A stretch of DNA of 64,000 nt from positions 248,001-312,000 of the forward strand of contig NZ_JACWNA010000001.1 in the NCBI RefSeq assembly GCF_015355765.1, given 5' to 3'. The translations under genes were made by a program, and so were the position numbers. The notes beneath the pieces were generated by a model. The model was not told where the DNA came from, ran no database searches, and worked only from the letters and a program-made list of their open reading frames with translations. Below, one piece after another: positions 56,123-63,949 of this stretch. Within the stretch, counting starts at the first letter, position 1. Each line of letters opens with the position of its first letter. The stretch is from Actinomyces haliotis (GTDB lineage Bacteria; Actinomycetota; Actinomycetes; Actinomycetales; Actinomycetaceae).

Positions 56123-57226
56123 ATGTCGCAGCAGCATCCGGTCCCCGCCCGCGTCTCCGCGATCTTCGACCCCAGCGTCTGGCGGGAGGTCGGGGGCTTC
56201 CGTCACGCCCGGCACCCGCTGCCGGGAGCCGACGGCGGTGCCGCGGTCCCGTCGGGTGACGACGTCGCCTCCGGCCTCACGCTCACGGACGTCACCTACC
56301 ACCGCGGCTGCGAGCGCGACGCTCAGGGGAGCTGGGTGCGGGACCTGCCGGTCGTGCGGGTCGCCATCGACCGCCCGGAGCTGCGCAACGCCTTCCGTCC
56401 CCGCACGGTCGACGAGCTCTACCGTGTGCTCGACCACGCGCGGATGAGCGGCGACGTCGGCGCCGTCGTCCTCACCGGGAACGGCCCCTCCCCCAAGGAC
56501 GGCGGCTGGGGCTTCTGCTCGGGTGGGGACCAGCGGATCCGCGGGCGGGACGGCTACCACTACGAGTCCACCGACGGCGTCGGGAGCGGCACCGACGGCG
56601 CCGACCTCCCGCAGGCCGACGAGCACGACGCCGAGGTCGCTGCCCGGCGCGCCCGGGTCGACGCCGCGCGCGCGGGTCGTCTCCACATCCTCGAGGTCCA
56701 GCGGCTCATCCGGACCATGCCGAAGGTCGTCATCGCGGCCGTCTCCGGCTGGGCGGCGGGGGGCGGGCACTCGCTCAACGTCGTGTGCGACCTGTCCGTG
56801 GCGTCCATCGAGCACGCCCGCTTCAAGCAGACGGACGCCAACGTCGGCTCCTTCGACGCCGGCTACGGCTCGGCGCTCCTGGCGCGGCAGGTGGGCGACA
56901 AGCGCGCCCGCGAGATCTTCTTCCTTGCCCGGACCTACGACGCGCAGACCGCGGAGCGATGGGGCGTCGTCAACGAGGCGGTCCCGCACGCGGAGCTCGA
57001 GACGACGGCGCTGGAGTGGGCGCGCACCGTGACCGGGAAGTCCCCGCAGGCGATCCGGATGCTCAAGCTGGCCTTCAACCTGGCCGACGACGGCCTGGCC
57101 GGGCAGCAGGTGTTCGCCGGGGAGGCGACGCGCCTGGCGTACATGACGGACGAGGCGGTCGAGGGGCGCGACGCCTTCCTCGAGCGCCGCGAGCCGGACT
57201 GGTCGCCCTTCCCGTACTACTTCTGA
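56123..57226 (+). CDS. menB: 1,4-dihydroxy-2-naphthoyl-CoA synthase
   Basis: MenB closes the second ring of o-succinylbenzoyl-CoA by an intramolecular Claisen reaction. The 367-residue crotonase-fold protein has IDRPELRNAFRP, GFCSGGDQRIRG, VSGWAAGGGHSLNVVCDLS and FKQTDANVGSFDAGYG with the catalytic Asp, and it ends EPDWSPFPYYF, a MenB hallmark. An insertion of about 40 residues (DGYHYESTDG onward) makes it longer than the E. coli enzyme (285). ATG at 56123 is leaderless, with TAGTCT 6 bases before it. Confidence 0.95.
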   Translation: MSQQHPVPARVSAIFDPSVWREVGGFRHARHPLPGADGGAAVPSGDDVASGLTLTDVTYHRGCERDAQGSWVRDLPVVRVAIDRPELRNAFRPRTVDELYRVLDHARMSGDVGAVVLTGNGPSPKDGGWGFCSGGDQRIRGRDGYHYESTDGVGSGTDGADLPQADEHDAEVAARRARVDAARAGRLHILEVQRLIRTMPKVVIAAVSGWAAGGGHSLNVVCDLSVASIEHARFKQTDANVGSFDAGYGSALLARQVGDKRAREIFFLARTYDAQTAERWGVVNEAVPHAELETTALEWARTVTGKSPQAIRMLKLAFNLADDGLAGQQVFAGEATRLAYMTDEAVEGRDAFLERREPDWSPFPYYF

Positions 57227-57509
57227 CCCCGGGCGCACGGGGGCTCGGCGTCAGTCACGGCGCCCGCGGGCGCAGGACGCCCGGCGCACGCTCCGTGACA
57301 TTTTCGCCTGAGGTCGTCCCCGTTGCTCTCTCCCACCCGGGATTCCTGGGCTTTCGTCCCACACCACGTCCGGGGTTTCTCACGGTCATCGGACGTTTAC
57401 CTCGAGACTGTTCCGTGACAGAGTCGGCTCGCCCACGAGGACGTGCCCCCCGTGGGCACCTTCCTCCCCCATCCCGAACGGCCCCGCCGCTCCCACGCTG
57501 GAGGCACCC
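57227..57509. other. intergenic region before the yagU-like gene
   Basis: No gene is visible in these 283 bases. A perfect palindrome, GCGCCCGCGGGCGC, occupies 57260-57273 shortly after the menB stop and may act as a weak terminator. CCGTGACA occurs twice, near 57293 and 57413. The region is less GC-rich than its neighbours and probably holds the yagU promoter. Confidence 0.4.
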
Positions 57510-58124
57510 ATGCCCGCCTCGATCCTCAAGATCACCGGCCCGATGACCCAGAGCCCCCGCCGCCGTCTCGGCGTCGCCGCCCTCGTCGGCCTCATCGCCG
57601 GAACCTTCTCCGCCATCGTCAAGTTCGGCTGGGAGGTCCCCTTCCCGCCTCGCACCCCCGAGCGCCAGCTCACCAACCCGCCACAGGCCATGCTCGAGTG
57701 GTTCGGCATGAGCCACGCCCAGTCCCACGCGACCGTGTCCTTCAGCCACACGGACCTGCCGATCACGTCCTTCATCGTCCACTTCAGCTTCGCGATCGTC
57801 TTCGGCATCCTCTACTGCGTGCTGGCCGAGTACTTCCCGCGGGTCAAGCTCTGGCAGGGCGCCGCCTTCGGCCTCGCCGTGTGGATCGGCGCGCACATCA
57901 TCGTCATGCCGCTGCTCCACTGGGCCCCGACCCCGTTCCCGTGGGCCGACGTCGCCCGCACCGGGATCAACCAGTACGGCCCCCAGAGCTGGTCGGAGCA
58001 CTTCTCGGAGTCCCTCGGCCACGTCGTGTGGATGTGGTCCATCGAGATCGTCCGCCGCGACCTGCGCAACCGCATCACCCACGAGCCCGACGCCGAGGTT
58101 CCTCTCTCCGCCGCGACCCGTTGA
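57510..58124 (+). CDS. yagU: YagU-like inner membrane protein (DUF1440)
   Basis: The 204-residue protein matches the E. coli YagU pattern along its length. It has GVAALVGLIAGTFSAIVKFGWEV-type first helix, VPFPPRTPE, a helix with YCVLAEYFPRVKLWQG, HIIVMPLLHWAP, and the ending GHVVWMWSIEIVRRDLRNRI followed by THEPDAEVP. Four membrane segments are visible. E. coli YagU is linked to acid resistance, but its mechanism is unknown. ATG at 57510 has GGAGG seven bases upstream. The family is best known from Gram-negatives, so transfer is possible. Confidence 0.85.
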   Translation: MPASILKITGPMTQSPRRRLGVAALVGLIAGTFSAIVKFGWEVPFPPRTPERQLTNPPQAMLEWFGMSHAQSHATVSFSHTDLPITSFIVHFSFAIVFGILYCVLAEYFPRVKLWQGAAFGLAVWIGAHIIVMPLLHWAPTPFPWADVARTGINQYGPQSWSEHFSESLGHVVWMWSIEIVRRDLRNRITHEPDAEVPLSAATR

Positions 58125-58154
58125 GTCCGTCGCGCGAGCCCCTGGCACAGACGA

Positions 58155-58185
58155 CGCCCGCCGCTCCGGCAAGGAGCGGCGGGCG
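58155..58185 (+). terminator. hairpin terminator after yagU
   Basis: A 13-base-pair stem (58155-58167 with 58173-58185) closes a GGCAA loop and is followed by TTCCT. It is 30 bases after the yagU stop and suits rho-independent termination. Confidence 0.85.
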
Positions 58186-58196
58186 TTCCTCGTTCC

Positions 58197-58300
58197 CGAG
58201 ATCGGGACATCCTGACCTCGAGATCGGGACGTCCTGACCGCAAGACGGAGCCGCGCTCGGAGACCGACCGACCTCGGCGCGGAGATCAGCCGACCTCGGC
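58197..58300. repeat. short tandem repeats between yagU and menA
   Basis: CGAGATCGGGAC(A/G)TCCTGACC occurs at 58197-58217 and 58219-58239, 20 of 21 bases identical with a 22-base step. CCGACCTCGGC occurs at 58268-58278 and 58290-58300, also with a 22-base step. CCCGAGATCGGG at 58195-58206 is a hyphenated palindrome. The function is unknown. Confidence 0.8.
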
Positions 58301-58324
58301 CGGATGGATGGAGGGGCCAGGGCC

Positions 58325-59296
58325 TCAGGCCGCCGTCACGGTGACGAGGGCGATCCCGACGACGACGCCGTAGACGAGCTCGAAGAGACCCGCGTCGCGC
58401 AGGGCGGGGATGAGGGCTCGTCCCTTGGCGCCTGCGAGGACCATGCGCGTCACCTTCCGGGCCATCCAGACGAGGACGACCAGCACGACGAGGAGCTGGA
58501 TCCCGCCGCCCAGGGCGGTGCCGTCGCCGGTGCGCGAGTCCGCGGCCCGGGCCCAGCCCAGCGCGATGACGGCGAGAAGCACGGGCAGGCAGATCATCGC
58601 GACGAACGAGGTCCGGGCGCCCTGGTCACCGAGTCGCACCGCCAGGGTGCGCTTGCCGTGCGCGGGGTCCGTCTCGATGTCACGCAGGTTGTTGACCATG
58701 AGCAGCGAGCAGGCGATGAGGCCGATTCCGCAGGCCGCCACCCACAGCCATCCCGGGACCGCCCCGGTCTGCACATAGGTGGTGCCGGTGGTCGCCATGA
58801 GGCCGAAGAAGACGAAGACGAAGACCTCGCCCAAGCCCGCGTAGCCGTAGGGGTGGGAGCCGCCCGTGTAGTACCAGGCGGCGGCGATCGCGGCTGCGCC
58901 GAGGGCGAGCATCCACCACTGCCCGGACAGGGCCAGGAGCACGAGGCCGAGGAGCCCACCGAGACCGAAGCATCCGAAGGCGGCCAGCTTGACCGCGCGC
59001 GGCGAGACGTCGCCCGAGGCGGTCAGGCGCGGCGGTCCGGTGCGGCCGTCGTCGGTGCCGCGCACGCCGTCGGAGTAGTCGTTGGCGAGGTTGCAGCCGA
59101 TCTGCAGGGCGAGGGCGACGCCGGCCGCCAGCAGGGTGCGCGGCAGGGAGAAGCCACCGAGCGCCGCGGCGGCACCGCCCCCGAGGATGACGGGGGCGAC
59201 GGCGGCGGGCAGTGTGCGCAGGCGGACGACCTCCGCCCAGCTCGTGGCACGGGGCTCGCGCGGCGCGGGGGCGTCGGGGACTGCTGGGGTGCTCAT
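58325..59296 (-). CDS. menA: 1,4-dihydroxy-2-naphthoate polyprenyltransferase
   Basis: MenA joins the prenyl chain to dihydroxynaphthoate at the membrane, giving demethylmenaquinone. The 323-residue protein has eight to nine helices. The UbiA-type aspartate motif is NLANDYSDGVRGTDDGRTGPP, the second is in VNNLRDIETDPAHGKRTLAVRLG, and LRTLPAAVAPVILG lies before them. ATG at 59296 has GGAAGGA seven bases upstream. Small repeats flank the gene on both sides. Confidence 0.95.
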   Translation of the reverse strand: MSTPAVPDAPAPREPRATSWAEVVRLRTLPAAVAPVILGGGAAAALGGFSLPRTLLAAGVALALQIGCNLANDYSDGVRGTDDGRTGPPRLTASGDVSPRAVKLAAFGCFGLGGLLGLVLLALSGQWWMLALGAAAIAAAWYYTGGSHPYGYAGLGEVFVFVFFGLMATTGTTYVQTGAVPGWLWVAACGIGLIACSLLMVNNLRDIETDPAHGKRTLAVRLGDQGARTSFVAMICLPVLLAVIALGWARAADSRTGDGTALGGGIQLLVVLVVLVWMARKVTRMVLAGAKGRALIPALRDAGLFELVYGVVVGIALVTVTAA

Positions 59297-59362
59297 GGGG
59301 TCCTTCCTGCACGGTGGCGGCGACCTGGGAGCCTACCGCTCGCCAGCACCGGCCGACCCACC

Positions 59363-59434
59363 GCCGAGATCGAACGGCAGGAGCCGAGATCGAACGATGA
59401 GGTGTCGATCTGGCAGTCCACCGTTCGATCTCGG
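59363..59434. repeat. direct and inverted repeats between menA and menE
   Basis: GCCGAGATCGAACG occurs at 59363-59376 and 59383-59396, and its inverse at 59421-59434, where CCGTTCGATCTCGG pairs perfectly with 59364-59377. The core CGAGATCG is shared with the repeats on the other side of menA. It lies in the 203-base gap between menE and menA, which otherwise holds no gene. Confidence 0.8.
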
Positions 59435-59499
59435 TGCGCCGGGTGCCGCGGTGCTCGCGGCAGGCGGCGTCAGACGGCGTCAGACGGCGGCGGGCGAGG

Positions 59500-60915
59500 T
59501 CATGCCTCGGCGACGAGGGTCGCGACGGCTCGGCGGTCGACCTTGCCCGGGCCGCGCACCGGCAGCGCGTCCAGGACGACGACCTCCTTCGGCGCGTGGG
59601 CGCCGTCGAGGAGGGCGCGAGCCGCGTCCCGCAGCGCCTCGCCGTCGAGCGTCCTGCCGGTCTCCGGGACGACGGCGGCGACGACGCGCCGCCCCCAGCG
59701 GGCGTCCGGGAGGCCGACGACGCAGGCCTGCGCCACGCCGTCGAGGCGGGTCAGGACCTCCTCGACGGCGCGCGGCTCGACCTTGATCCCACCGGTGACG
59801 ATGACGTCGTCGAGCCGGCCGAGGACCTCGAGCCGCGCGACGCCGTCGGCTGCGGTGACGAGCCTGCCCCGGTCGGCCGTGAGGACCTCGCGGCGGGGTC
59901 CGTCCACACCTGGAGCGGTGACGGGAGCGGCCTCGCGGAAGGCGGTGGCGCCGCCGCCGGCGAGACAGCCCTCGGCGAGGACGGGTCCGGCGAGGACGAC
60001 GCGGCCGACGCCCTCGTCATCGGGTTCCTCGATGCTCACGGTGACGCCGTCGAGCGGGAGGCCGTCGTAGACGCAGCCGCCGCCGGTCTCGCTCATGCCG
60101 TAGGTGGTGAGGACGCGGACACCGGCAGCGCGGGCGCGCTCAAGGAGTCCCGGGTCCGCCGCGGCGCCGCCGAGGAGGACCGCGTCGGCGTCCGCGAGCG
60201 CGGCGGTCGCGTCGGCGTCGGCGAGGACCTGGAGAAGCTGGGTGGGGACGAGGGAGACGTAGACACGACCGACGGGCTCTGGGCCGGCCTGGGCGCGGGC
60301 CCGGCGCAGCCCCTCGGCGAGGTCGGCGGGGTGGAAGCCGCCGGAGGTGTCGACGACGACGGGGCGCGTGCCGGCGAGGACGGACCGGACGAGGACCTGG
60401 AGACCGGCGACGTGGTGCGCCGGCAGGGCGAGGACCCAGGTGCCCGCGCCGCCGAGGCGAGCGTGCGTGGCCCGGGCCGAGGCCGCGAGCGCGGCGGCGC
60501 TCATGGCGACGAGGGAGCCCGTGCCGGTGGTGGAGCCCGAGGTGCGCAGGACGAGGTCGGCGGACTCCGGGACGGCGTCGACGCGCGCCCGCAGGTCGGC
60601 CTCGACGTCGCCGGGGTCCTCAGCGGGGCCGACCGGCACGAGGAGGAGCCGCGGCCCGGCGGGAACGGCCGCCACCTCCTGGGGGCCGAGGGCGTCGAGC
60701 AGCCCGCGCGAGGCGAGGACGGAGGTGAGGGCGCTCATGAGGAGGCTGACGTCCTCGGGCCGGGTGCCGCCGACGCAGAGGTCCAGCGCGCGCCCGGAGA
60801 GAGGACCGGTGCGCGGCCGCGTCGGGGCAGCCACTGGTGCCGCTGCGTCCTCAGCTCCCGGTGCGTGGGCGGCCCGCGCCGCCGCCTGCGAGTCCGTCTG
60901 CTCCGTGTCCGTCAC
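59500..60915 (-). CDS. menE: o-succinylbenzoate-CoA ligase
   Basis: MenE activates o-succinylbenzoate with ATP and CoA for MenB. The 471-residue protein is an AMP-forming acyl-CoA synthetase with P-loop RTSGSTTGTGSLV, TTYGMSETGGGCVYDG, VLGRLDDVIVTGGIKVEP and a C-terminal PVRGPGKVDRRAV containing the catalytic Lys. The first 45 residues are low-complexity. GTG at 60915 is the chosen start, with GACCCT, one base off a -10 box, 6 bases upstream. Confidence 0.9.
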   Translation of the reverse strand: MTDTEQTDSQAAARAAHAPGAEDAAAPVAAPTRPRTGPLSGRALDLCVGGTRPEDVSLLMSALTSVLASRGLLDALGPQEVAAVPAGPRLLLVPVGPAEDPGDVEADLRARVDAVPESADLVLRTSGSTTGTGSLVAMSAAALAASARATHARLGGAGTWVLALPAHHVAGLQVLVRSVLAGTRPVVVDTSGGFHPADLAEGLRRARAQAGPEPVGRVYVSLVPTQLLQVLADADATAALADADAVLLGGAAADPGLLERARAAGVRVLTTYGMSETGGGCVYDGLPLDGVTVSIEEPDDEGVGRVVLAGPVLAEGCLAGGGATAFREAAPVTAPGVDGPRREVLTADRGRLVTAADGVARLEVLGRLDDVIVTGGIKVEPRAVEEVLTRLDGVAQACVVGLPDARWGRRVVAAVVPETGRTLDGEALRDAARALLDGAHAPKEVVVLDALPVRGPGKVDRRAVATLVAEA

Positions 60916-60987
60916 CGGTCCAGGGTCGCACAGGTCACCGCGGACCGGGGTAGCCGGGAGGCGCGGGCACGCCCGTAGGATGCGGCT
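60916..60987. promoter_or_regulatory. divergent leaderless promoters, menE / PLDc_N protein
   Basis: GACCCT (complement of 60922-60927) lies 6 bases from the menE GTG and TAGGAT (60976-60981) lies 6 bases from the ATG of the rightward gene. Confidence 0.55.
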
Positions 60988-61353
60988 ATGCGCGTCGCAC
61001 TCACGGTCCTGGTCCTCGCCCTGACCATCTACGCCCTCCTCGACTGCGCGCGCACGCCCGACGAGTCGATGCCGGCCCGGATGCCCAAGCTCCTCTGGGT
61101 CGTCATCATCGTCATGGTGACCGGCGTGGGACCGATCGCGTGGATCATCGTCAGCCGCGTCAAGGCGGCTGAGGAGCGCGGCGGCGCCGTCGAGCCGACC
61201 GTCTGGTCCTCCTCGGAGGGCACGCGATTCCACCGTCCCGAGCGCCCGCGCCCGGTCGCGCCCGACGACGACCCGGAGTTCCTGCGGGGGCTCGAGGAGG
61301 ACATCCGCCGGCGTCGGCACGAGGACGACCCCGGGGACGAGAGCGAGTCCTGA
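60988..61353 (+). CDS. PLDc_N-type two-helix membrane protein
   Basis: The 121-residue protein has two membrane helices (about 2-20 and 34-54) joined by CARTPDESMPARMPKLLW, followed by WIIVSRVKAA. This matches the small PLDc_N domain found alone or before phospholipase D-type enzymes. No phospholipase domain follows. The C-terminal 60 residues are charged and probably disordered. ATG at 60988 is leaderless, with TAGGAT 6 bases upstream. The stop is 8 bases from the convergent next gene. The function is unknown. Confidence 0.75.
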   Translation: MRVALTVLVLALTIYALLDCARTPDESMPARMPKLLWVVIIVMVTGVGPIAWIIVSRVKAAEERGGAVEPTVWSSSEGTRFHRPERPRPVAPDDDPEFLRGLEEDIRRRRHEDDPGDESES

Positions 61354-61361
61354 GGCGCCCC

Positions 61362-62114
61362 TCAGCGCAGCGTGTTCGGGTTCCAGCGTGGCCAGCGGCT
61401 CGTGTCGACGTCGTAGCCGTGGGCGGCGGCGTGCACGAACCAGTCGGCGGGCAGCCAGGTGCGCCCGAGGACCTGCGGGTGGTCCGGCATGTAGCGGGCG
61501 GCCCAGAGCACGAGGATGAGCTCGGCCCACTGCCCGCGGAGCTTCCAGCGGGCGGAGCCGTTGGCGTTGGACGCGGCCATGACGACCTCGCCCGGGGCGG
61601 TGAGCTGGACCTCCTGGACGTCGGCGTAGGAGATCGGGAGGATCCCCTCCCCCGTGCCCAGGTAGATGGCGTGGGTGGAGACCGTGAGGCGGGCGCGGGC
61701 GACGGAGCGCCAGCGCTCGACGGCGTCGGCCTCGGCGGCCTTCTTGCGGCGGGAGTTCATGTAGGCCTGGCCGCCGAAGAAGGCGGCCGTGAGGGCGAGG
61801 CCGACGGGTCCGCCGGCGAGGAAGAAGCCGCGCGAGGGGTTGTAGCTGGCGTCGCCGCGTCCGTACATGAGCATCTCGGCGTCGCAGGTGGCGAGCATGA
61901 CCTCGTCGGTGGCGAAGGCGCGGCGCACGGGGTCGACGACGGGTGAGACGGGGTTGGGCCGGTGCCCGCTCGCGAGGGCCGTGAGGACCCCGGCGGTGTT
62001 CCACCAGACGAAGTCCTGCCCGGTCCAGGGGCGCTGAGGCGTCGGGCGCGCGGCGCCCGCGGCGCGTCCGCCGGCGGGGACGGGGACGCGGCCGCCGCCG
62101 GCAGGCTCGCTCAC
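61362..62114 (-). CDS. conserved hypothetical protein
   Basis: I do not recognise this 250-residue protein. It has a Gly/Pro-rich N-terminus, one hydrophobic stretch near residues 96-113 (GFFLAGGPVGLALTAAFF) followed by a basic NSRRKKAAEA, and a mixed C-terminal half. That half contains RARLTVSTHAIYL and ISYADVQEVQL, which could form a PH-like beta-rich domain; this is only a guess. GTG at 62114 overlaps the stop of the histidine phosphatase in GTGA, so the two are translated together. Confidence 0.7.
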   Translation of the reverse strand: MSEPAGGGRVPVPAGGRAAGAARPTPQRPWTGQDFVWWNTAGVLTALASGHRPNPVSPVVDPVRRAFATDEVMLATCDAEMLMYGRGDASYNPSRGFFLAGGPVGLALTAAFFGGQAYMNSRRKKAAEADAVERWRSVARARLTVSTHAIYLGTGEGILPISYADVQEVQLTAPGEVVMAASNANGSARWKLRGQWAELILVLWAARYMPDHPQVLGRTWLPADWFVHAAAHGYDVDTSRWPRWNPNTLR

Positions 62115-62809
62115 GCCCGGGTCTCCGCGCCGGAGCCGTCCCCGATCTTCTCAGCAGCGGCGGAGGTGCCCGGGACCATGTCCTCGGCGGAGCGCAGGAG
62201 GTCACCGGCGGGCTCCCAGTAGGCCAGCCCAACGAGGGTGCGGCCGTCGAAGGTGAGGGAGGTGAGGGAGGCCAGCGAGCACTGGCGACGGCGCGGGTCG
62301 TGGAGGTAGGAGCGGCCCTCGAGCCAGAGGCGCGTGGTCCAGACGGGCAGCTGGTGGGAGACGAGGAGCGCCTCGCGGCCCTCGACCTGCCCGATCGCGT
62401 CGCGGATCGCGCCGCTCATGCGCTCGACGATCTCCGTGTAGGGCTCGCCCCAGCTGGGCCGGGCCGGGTTGACGTAGTAGCGCCAGTGCTCGGGGCGGGC
62501 GAGGACCCAGCGGTTGCGGTTGACGGCGACGCCCTCGAAGTGGTTGCCCGCCTCGATGAGGCGCGAGTCGGTCGTCGCCGTGAGGCCGTAGGCGGCGGCC
62601 GTGGGCGCGCCGGTCTCCTGGGCGCGCTCGAGGGGCGAGGTGATGACGGCGGCGATGTCGTGGTCCGAGGCGGTGAGGACGTCGGCCACCTGGGCGGCCA
62701 TGCGGTGCCCGAGGGCGGAGAGGTGGTAGCCGCTCATGCGGCCGTACAGGACGCCCTCGGGGTTGTGGACCTCGCCGTGCCTCATGAGGTGGATCGTGGT
62801 TCGCGCCAT
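62111..62809 (-). CDS. histidine phosphatase family protein
   Basis: The 232-residue protein has the phosphatase signature LMRHGEVHNP with the catalytic His, then the SPLERAQETGAP Arg-Ala motif and LLVSHQLPVW with the second His. It belongs to the phosphoglycerate mutase-like superfamily, but its length and sequence do not define the substrate. ATG at 62809 is chosen over an upstream start because the RHG strand follows at once. GAGAAT, one base off a -10 box, lies 7 bases before it. It is divergent from dapD. Confidence 0.88.
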   Translation of the reverse strand: MARTTIHLMRHGEVHNPEGVLYGRMSGYHLSALGHRMAAQVADVLTASDHDIAAVITSPLERAQETGAPTAAAYGLTATTDSRLIEAGNHFEGVAVNRNRWVLARPEHWRYYVNPARPSWGEPYTEIVERMSGAIRDAIGQVEGREALLVSHQLPVWTTRLWLEGRSYLHDPRRRQCSLASLTSLTFDGRTLVGLAYWEPAGDLLRSAEDMVPGTSAAAEKIGDGSGAETRA

Positions 62810-62883
62810 GGGCGCGATTCTCGCACGGCCGCTCTTCGACCATTCAGCGACGCGGGGGACCTGGGTCCCGTATCGTGTGATCC
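62810..62883. promoter_or_regulatory. divergent leaderless promoters, histidine phosphatase / dapD
   Basis: GAGAAT (complement of 62817-62822) is 7 bases from the phosphatase ATG and TATCGT (62871-62876) is 7 bases from the dapD ATG. No other element is clear. Confidence 0.5.
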
Positions 62884-63867
62884 ATGACCACTCGCAGCGC
62901 ATGGGGTCTCGGTCTGGCGACCGTGACCGATGACGGAAACACCCTTGACGTCTGGTACCCGAGCCCGCGCCTCGGCGACGAGCCCGAGGACGGGGACGCC
63001 GCCCTCCTGGAGCAGCTCTCCGCGATGGAGACGCGCGACGAGGCGCGCAAGGTGCACACGACGGTCGTGCGCACCTGGGCGGACCTCGAGGACGCCCCGC
63101 AGACCGTCGCCGGCGCGTACCTGCGCCTCCACGTGCTCTCCCACCGGCTCGCCAGGCCGAACACCGTCAACCTGGATGGGATCTTCTCCCGCCTGCCCAA
63201 CGTCGTGTGGACCTCGATGGGGCCCTGCTCCCCGGAGGGCTTCGAGGAGACGCGCGCCCGCCTGCGCGTGCGGGCGGGCCACCCGATCCGTGTCAACTCC
63301 GTGGACAAGTTCCCCCGCATGGCCGACTACGTCATGCCGTCGGGCGTGCGCATCGGCAACGCCGCGAACGTGCGCCTCGGCGCCTACCTCTCCGAGGGCA
63401 CGACCGTCATGCACGCGGGCTTCGTCAACTACAACGCGGGCACGCTCGGCCGCTCCATGATCGAGGGGCGCGTCTCCCAGGGCGTCGTCATCGGCGACGG
63501 CTCGGACGTCGGCGGTGGCGCCTCGACGATGGGCATGCTCTCCGGCGGCGGCCGTCAGAAGGTCGCCCTGGGCGAGCGCTGCCTGCTGGGCGCGAACTCG
63601 GGTCTCGGCATCCCGCTGGGCGACGACTGCGTCGTCGAGGCGGGCCTCTACCTCACGGCGGGCACGAAGGTCTCACTCATGCCCTCGGGCGGGGTCGTCC
63701 CCGGCAAGCACGGCCTCTTCGCCGAGCCCCGGATCATCTCCGCGCGCGAGCTCGCCGGCGCCTCGAACGTCCTGTTCCGCCGCAACTCGCAGTCGGGCGC
63801 CGTCGAGGCCCTGGCCCGCGGCGGCAAGGGCATCGAGCTCAACGCCGAGCTGCACGGCAACCAGTAG
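62884..63867 (+). CDS. dapD: 2,3,4,5-tetrahydropyridine-2,6-dicarboxylate N-succinyltransferase
   Basis: DapD succinylates tetrahydrodipicolinate in the lysine and meso-diaminopimelate pathway, which feeds peptidoglycan. The 327-residue protein is of the actinobacterial type, starting TRSAWGLGLATVTDDG. Its beta-helix core has MPSGVRIGNAANVRLGAYL, HAGFVNYNAGTLG and a GGGASTMGMLSGGG turn. ATG at 62884 is preceded by TATCGT with a 7-base gap and no ribosome binding site, so the transcript is probably leaderless. A strong hairpin follows. Confidence 0.94.
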   Translation: MTTRSAWGLGLATVTDDGNTLDVWYPSPRLGDEPEDGDAALLEQLSAMETRDEARKVHTTVVRTWADLEDAPQTVAGAYLRLHVLSHRLARPNTVNLDGIFSRLPNVVWTSMGPCSPEGFEETRARLRVRAGHPIRVNSVDKFPRMADYVMPSGVRIGNAANVRLGAYLSEGTTVMHAGFVNYNAGTLGRSMIEGRVSQGVVIGDGSDVGGGASTMGMLSGGGRQKVALGERCLLGANSGLGIPLGDDCVVEAGLYLTAGTKVSLMPSGGVVPGKHGLFAEPRIISARELAGASNVLFRRNSQSGAVEALARGGKGIELNAELHGNQ

Positions 63868-63890
63868 GGTCTCCAGGCTCGACGCACGGA

Positions 63891-63949
63891 TCAGCCCGTC
63901 TGCGTAAGACAGCCCCGCGAAACGGGGCTGTCTTACGCAGACGGGCTGA
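63891..63949 (+). terminator. long perfect hairpin after dapD
   Basis: A perfect 27-base-pair stem (63891-63917 with 63923-63949) closes a CGAAA loop, 24 bases after the dapD stop. No T-run follows directly. I see no gene in the last 50 bases of the window. Confidence 0.85.

Noticed and set aside
56051-57238. Long N-terminal extension of the arginine deiminase frame
   Set aside because: The added residues are antisense to menB; the conserved protein and a -10 box place the start at 56050.
57255-58172. Minus-strand open frame of 305 codons opposite yagU
   Set aside because: Low-complexity Gly/Glu/Asp-rich product; the plus strand encodes a protein that matches a known family along its full length.
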